This document shows, piece after piece, positions 43,385 to 46,722 of a stretch of 46,722 nucleotides of DNA (positions are counted from its first letter, which is position 1; every line of letters begins with the position of its first letter). Both the position numbers and the translations under genes were made by a program. This DNA comes from Massilimicrobiota sp. An134 (lineage in GTDB: Bacteria; Bacillota_I; Bacilli_A; Erysipelotrichales; Coprobacillaceae), in the NCBI RefSeq assembly GCF_002160815.1, contig NZ_NFLH01000018.1, forward strand, positions 1-46,722, in the 5' to 3' direction. Below the pieces are notes generated by a model that saw only the letters and a list, made by a program, of their open reading frames with translations, had not been told where the DNA came from and searched no databases.

Positions 43385-46105
43385 ATGGATAATATAAATA
43401 ATAAATTATATAATATTAATAAAAATATTTGTAAAAATTTAAATTTGATTTCTGAAGAGAATAGAGGATTTATTTCACAAAATTTATTAGCACAATTTCG
43501 TACATTAGTTGAGATATTGGCTGTAAAATATTATATGAAGTTTACAAAACAAAATCTATCATATAATTGGGATGTAATACGCGAAGCAAGTAAATATTTA
43601 AAGAAAAATCCTAAATTGATTTTTTTGAATAAATTTCATAATTGTCTACAAATGACAGAATCCCATTATATTCAGGATGAAGATGGATCAGAAAGATTAA
43701 TGTTAGAGTATTTTGAATATTTATTAGAAATAAAGCAGTTTGTTAAAACTGAAGATAATATTGATATTTTAGATAAGCTATATAAATATCCAATGGATAT
43801 AGATCCAAAACTTCATGATTATTATTTGAAAATTAATCACCTATTTTCTTTGTATGAAAATTATGCTCCATTTTCTAATTCAAAGGGTCAAAGATGCTAT
43901 GTTCAAAAATTCAAACCTATTTTCATAAATAATGATTTAATTTATGAAGTTGTACTTACTCCCGCTGATGATAAAATAAGTAAATTTGACAGAGTGATAG
44001 CTTTTACAAAATATAAATTATTGACCAATTATGCAATAAAAGTTGATATTGTTCAAGATAAAATTAATGTTATTGATAGTGAAATGCCCATATCCTTAAT
44101 AATGGGATGGGAATGTTCAATTAGGCCTTGTGAATTGAGTAATTTTTCTAGATTGATAGGAATAAAAACTGATTTAAAAAGTAATAGTAATGAATATAAA
44201 AATATAATGAAAATATTAACATTAAATGAAATTAATTTATTAGATATGGTACAATTGGATCAATACTTTTTTGAAGAATATTTGCGTGAAATAAGTTTCT
44301 CAGTAAGAAAAGCAGAATATATTGATGTATTAAATAAATGCAAAAATATTATTGATAATAATATTTCTGGATCAAATGTAATACGTTATTTATTATATAT
44401 TATGAATAACAGAGTTTTGAAAAAACAATATGGAGAAGAAAATGATAATCTATCTAAAATGTATTTAGATTATGGATGTATTCCTTTTGATAAAATGCCT
44501 TTTGTTACTTCACTTAAAGCACATAATCCTAGAATATATGACTTAATGTATTGTTTTGATTTCAAAAATCATGAGTTTGAATTTTTACCACGTTATATAA
44601 AAATAAATACAGAAAATAGAGGAGTATTATATACTGATAAGTCAGAACTAATTAATTTTAAACAAATTGATGATTTTAGTTTACAGTACAATAATAAATT
44701 ATATTATAAACACACACATCGAAAGCTATTAGAATATAAAAATTATTTATATATTAGTCAATATGAAAAAGATGCTATAAATATAATAAATAAAATTCTT
44801 GAATTATCAAAATATGGAATTGAAGGTTATAAAGATTCTGTTGAATGGTGGCTAGCAAATCAAGAAAATCAGATAGATGATGATACTAAAAAACAAATTC
44901 TAAAAAATTTGTTTATTTCGTCATCTGTTGCTATGATTTATGGAGCTGCTGGAACTGGTAAAACAACATTGATTAATTATATATCTAAATTTTTTGCTAA
45001 TAAGAAAAAGTTGTATTTGGCAAATACTAATCCAGCTGTTGAGAATTTAAGACAGAAAGTTAATATATCAAATTCGGATTTTACAACAATAGCAAGTATA
45101 AATAAAAAATTATCGTATGATATTTTAATAATTGATGAGTGTAGCACAGTTAGTAATCAAGATATGGCAAGAGTTTTAAATAGCATTAATTTTGATTTAC
45201 TAATTCTAGTGGGAGATATTTATCAAATTGAGTCAATATATTTTGGAAATTGGTTTAAAATCGTAAGATACTTTATTCCTTCATCATCTATTTTTGAATT
45301 AACAAAACCATTTAGAACAGAAAAAGAAGAACTTTTGGATTTTTGGCAATCTGTTAGAAATATAAAAGATGATATGATTTCTAAAATGGTTGCATATGAT
45401 TTTACAAAAAATATTGATAATTCAATATTTAGTAAAACTTCTATTGATGAGATTGTATTATGTTTAAATTATGATGGTTTATATGGTGTAAATAACATAA
45501 ATAAATTTTTACAAAGTAGTAATCTTAATAAAGAGTATATCTTTAAATTAAATACATATAAAGTAGGAGATCCTATATTATTTAATGATTCAAATAGATT
45601 TTCTCCATTAATACATAATAATTTAAAAGGTAAGATTTATAATATCAATGATAAAGATGATGAAATAATTTTTCAAATTATACTCAATAAAAGTATTAAT
45701 GAATTTGATGTTAAACACTATGAAGGCCTTAAATATATAGGTAATGATGCTGCATCAAGTAAATCAATTATTGAATTTAGTGTAGCAAAAGAAGATGATT
45801 CTGATAAAGATGTAGAATCATATGATAGTGTTATGCCTTTCCAGGTTGCATATGCAGTTTCAATTCATAAAGCTCAAGGATTAGAATATGATTCAGTCAA
45901 AATAGTGATTACTAGTGATTCTGAAGAAAAGATAACACATAATATTTTTTATACTGCGATTACTAGATCAAAAAATGAATTAGCTGTTTATTGGACTCCT
46001 GAAACAATGAATAAAATTATGAATTCTTTTGAAAAGAAAGATGGGTTTAAAGATGCTTGTATTCTTGCAAATAAATTTGGTTTAAAAGCAAAGAAAAAAA
46101 GATAA
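43385..46105 (+). CDS. SF1 helicase with large unknown N-terminal region
   Basis: A 906-residue protein. Residues 1-500 show no domain I recognise. The C-terminal part is an SF1 (RecD/UvrD-like) helicase: Walker A GAAGTGKTT with K526, Walker B IIDECS with D584-E585, VGDIYQIES (motif III), and UvrD_C_2-type motifs VSIHKAQGLEYDSVKIVI and YTAITRSKNEL. Helicases with such N-terminal extensions occur in several phage-defence systems, where the unknown part carries the effector or sensor (inference). Very AT-rich, Asn/Ile/Lys-rich codon use. The ribosome site GGGAG is rather far (about 13 nt) from the ATG. It lies 200 bp behind hsdR and may be independent. Confidence 0.78.
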   Translation: MDNINNKLYNINKNICKNLNLISEENRGFISQNLLAQFRTLVEILAVKYYMKFTKQNLSYNWDVIREASKYLKKNPKLIFLNKFHNCLQMTESHYIQDEDGSERLMLEYFEYLLEIKQFVKTEDNIDILDKLYKYPMDIDPKLHDYYLKINHLFSLYENYAPFSNSKGQRCYVQKFKPIFINNDLIYEVVLTPADDKISKFDRVIAFTKYKLLTNYAIKVDIVQDKINVIDSEMPISLIMGWECSIRPCELSNFSRLIGIKTDLKSNSNEYKNIMKILTLNEINLLDMVQLDQYFFEEYLREISFSVRKAEYIDVLNKCKNIIDNNISGSNVIRYLLYIMNNRVLKKQYGEENDNLSKMYLDYGCIPFDKMPFVTSLKAHNPRIYDLMYCFDFKNHEFEFLPRYIKINTENRGVLYTDKSELINFKQIDDFSLQYNNKLYYKHTHRKLLEYKNYLYISQYEKDAINIINKILELSKYGIEGYKDSVEWWLANQENQIDDDTKKQILKNLFISSSVAMIYGAAGTGKTTLINYISKFFANKKKLYLANTNPAVENLRQKVNISNSDFTTIASINKKLSYDILIIDECSTVSNQDMARVLNSINFDLLILVGDIYQIESIYFGNWFKIVRYFIPSSSIFELTKPFRTEKEELLDFWQSVRNIKDDMISKMVAYDFTKNIDNSIFSKTSIDEIVLCLNYDGLYGVNNINKFLQSSNLNKEYIFKLNTYKVGDPILFNDSNRFSPLIHNNLKGKIYNINDKDDEIIFQIILNKSINEFDVKHYEGLKYIGNDAASSKSIIEFSVAKEDDSDKDVESYDSVMPFQVAYAVSIHKAQGLEYDSVKIVITSDSEEKITHNIFYTAITRSKNELAVYWTPETMNKIMNSFEKKDGFKDACILANKFGLKAKKKR

Positions 46106-46159
46106 TAAGAATTAATTTAAAGGTAATCTAAAATAATGAGAACTCTCCAGTTATTGGGG

Positions 46160-46310
46160 TCTAGATTATCATGGGATAAATCATACCCTAAACAACTGAA
46201 GAATTATGAAGGTGGATATATCTCATGGATTATCTGAATATTCTGGTATAACAGAGCAGAGCCATGCTGATTGCTGTTGAGAGCCATTTTGATAATAAAA
46301 TTAAATAATC
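46160..46310 (+). pseudogene. hsdS relic
   Basis: The DNA reads SWDKSYPKQLKNYEGGYISWII then stop (46169-46237), matching the TPSTKQIQNYENGNISWIT part of the full HsdS in this window. Further on, IAVESHFDNKIK then stop (about 46272-46307) resembles the central LIDNKIELN repeat. Most of the target domain is deleted. It marks the end of a decayed second specificity gene. Confidence 0.55.
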
Positions 46311-46349
46311 AAAAATACCTTCTATAAGTTGTAATTGATTATTCTGCTC

Positions 46350-46460
46350 AAGTTGACCAATCATTCCGATTATGCTGACCAACTATTCCGATATCCCTGA
46401 TCAACCAACATTGTTCTCGACATTCTGATTATCCGGACCAGCTATTCCGATCAATCTGAT
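46350..46460. repeat. 22-bp imperfect repeats, terminal region of an IS21-family element
   Basis: TGACCAATCATTCCGATTATGC, TGACCAACTATTCCGATATCCC and GGACCAGCTATTCCGATCAATC (starting 46354, 46376 and 46435) are versions of one unit. Multiple short repeats at the ends are typical of IS21 elements, and an istB remnant lies beside them. Confidence 0.6.
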
Positions 46461-46470
46461 CAATAATGAA

Positions 46471-46500
46471 ATCCTGATTATTGTTTAATCAGGATCCTTT
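46471..46500 (+). terminator. hairpin behind the IS21-type repeats
   Basis: ATCCTGATTA (46471-46480) pairs with TAATCAGGAT (46486-46495), followed by CCTTTT. Confidence 0.5.
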
Positions 46501-46506
46501 TATTTA

Positions 46507-46722
46507 TTATCGACTTCTCATTGATTTATCACCTAGTATCTTTATTGTATGTGATTTTGGTACGATTCTATCAAGATGTCTGTCTGCATAATATTTAATC
46601 TGTGTTATGGATGCTTTGGATTCCGCAAAATGTGCATTATTGATCAGTCTTTCTATCTTATGTATACGCTGACTGTCAACTTCGGCATCAACCAATAATT
46701 CCAGTCTTTGATCAAATGTCAA
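46507..46722 (-). pseudogene. istB fragment (IS21-family helper ATPase), cut by the window edge
   Basis: The minus strand reads MTFDQRLELLVDAEVDSQRI and onward to HADRHLDRI-like residues (YADRHLDRI), matching the N-terminal third of IstB, the ATPase that assists the IS21 transposase. The frame is open to the window edge, so the first 30 or so residues lie outside. Instead of going on to the Walker A motif it ends after about 71 codons in unrelated sequence, so the ATPase core is lost by an internal deletion. The element cannot move on its own. Confidence 0.7.

Overview
The window is AT-rich and compactly coded. It reads as the chromosome of a low-GC Gram-positive gut bacterium, most likely an Erysipelotrichia-type Firmicute (Coprobacillus or Erysipelatoclostridium relatives). 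I infer this from base composition, strong AGGAGG ribosome sites, the short zinc-binding form of prolyl-tRNA synthetase, many LytTR regulators and an MG284/MPN403-like protein shared with Mollicutes. The species call is inference. I saw no tRNA, rRNA or CRISPR array.

Left part (1-10.5 kb), regulation and envelope: a SWIM/SNF2 helicase is followed by a dense LytTR cluster. The cluster holds a stand-alone LytTR protein, a small XRE repressor on the opposite strand, two REC-LytTR regulators in tandem (the first with Glu at the phosphoacceptor position), an AgrC-like kinase/regulator pair on the minus strand and a small secreted protein. Control regions of this cluster carry TGTCGA/TGTAGA repeats phased at exactly 10 bp. 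A CBS/CorC (HlyC/CNNM-type) membrane protein behind a recognisable yybP-ykoY manganese riboswitch closes this part.

Middle (10.5-25.8 kb), core housekeeping: GNAT acetyltransferase, sbcD-sbcC, a DUF4177 protein, proS, a pentapeptide-repeat protein, pyridoxamine kinase, a radical SAM protein, a tyrosine phosphatase, an MG284/MPN403-like protein, a CinA-type protein, an unidentified small-RNA locus, a LysR regulator and the purA-guaA pair.

Right part (25.8 kb to the end), an accessory defence island starting right behind guaA, with still higher AT content and long gene-poor gaps. It holds a single-chain DUF262/HNH/DUF4268 protein of GmrSD type, a zinc HNH-like protein, RhuM, a previously unfamiliar tandem-pseudoknot RNA, a membrane protein, a broken XRE regulator, and a complete Type I restriction-modification locus (hsdM, three hsdS segments, a tyrosine recombinase, an FRG protein and hsdR). 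These are followed by an SF1 helicase with a large unknown N-terminal region, an hsdS relic and an IS21-family relic. Four copies of a 16-bp sequence in alternating orientation flank the hsdS segments, so the restriction specificity is very probably switched by DNA inversion: one cassette is assembled, the other lies inverted and silent.

The most novel signal is at about 31.74-31.93 kb: two adjacent H-type pseudoknots whose paired bases differ by compensatory changes while the 16-nt A-rich linker is identical, all enclosed by an outer stem and followed by a strong hairpin.
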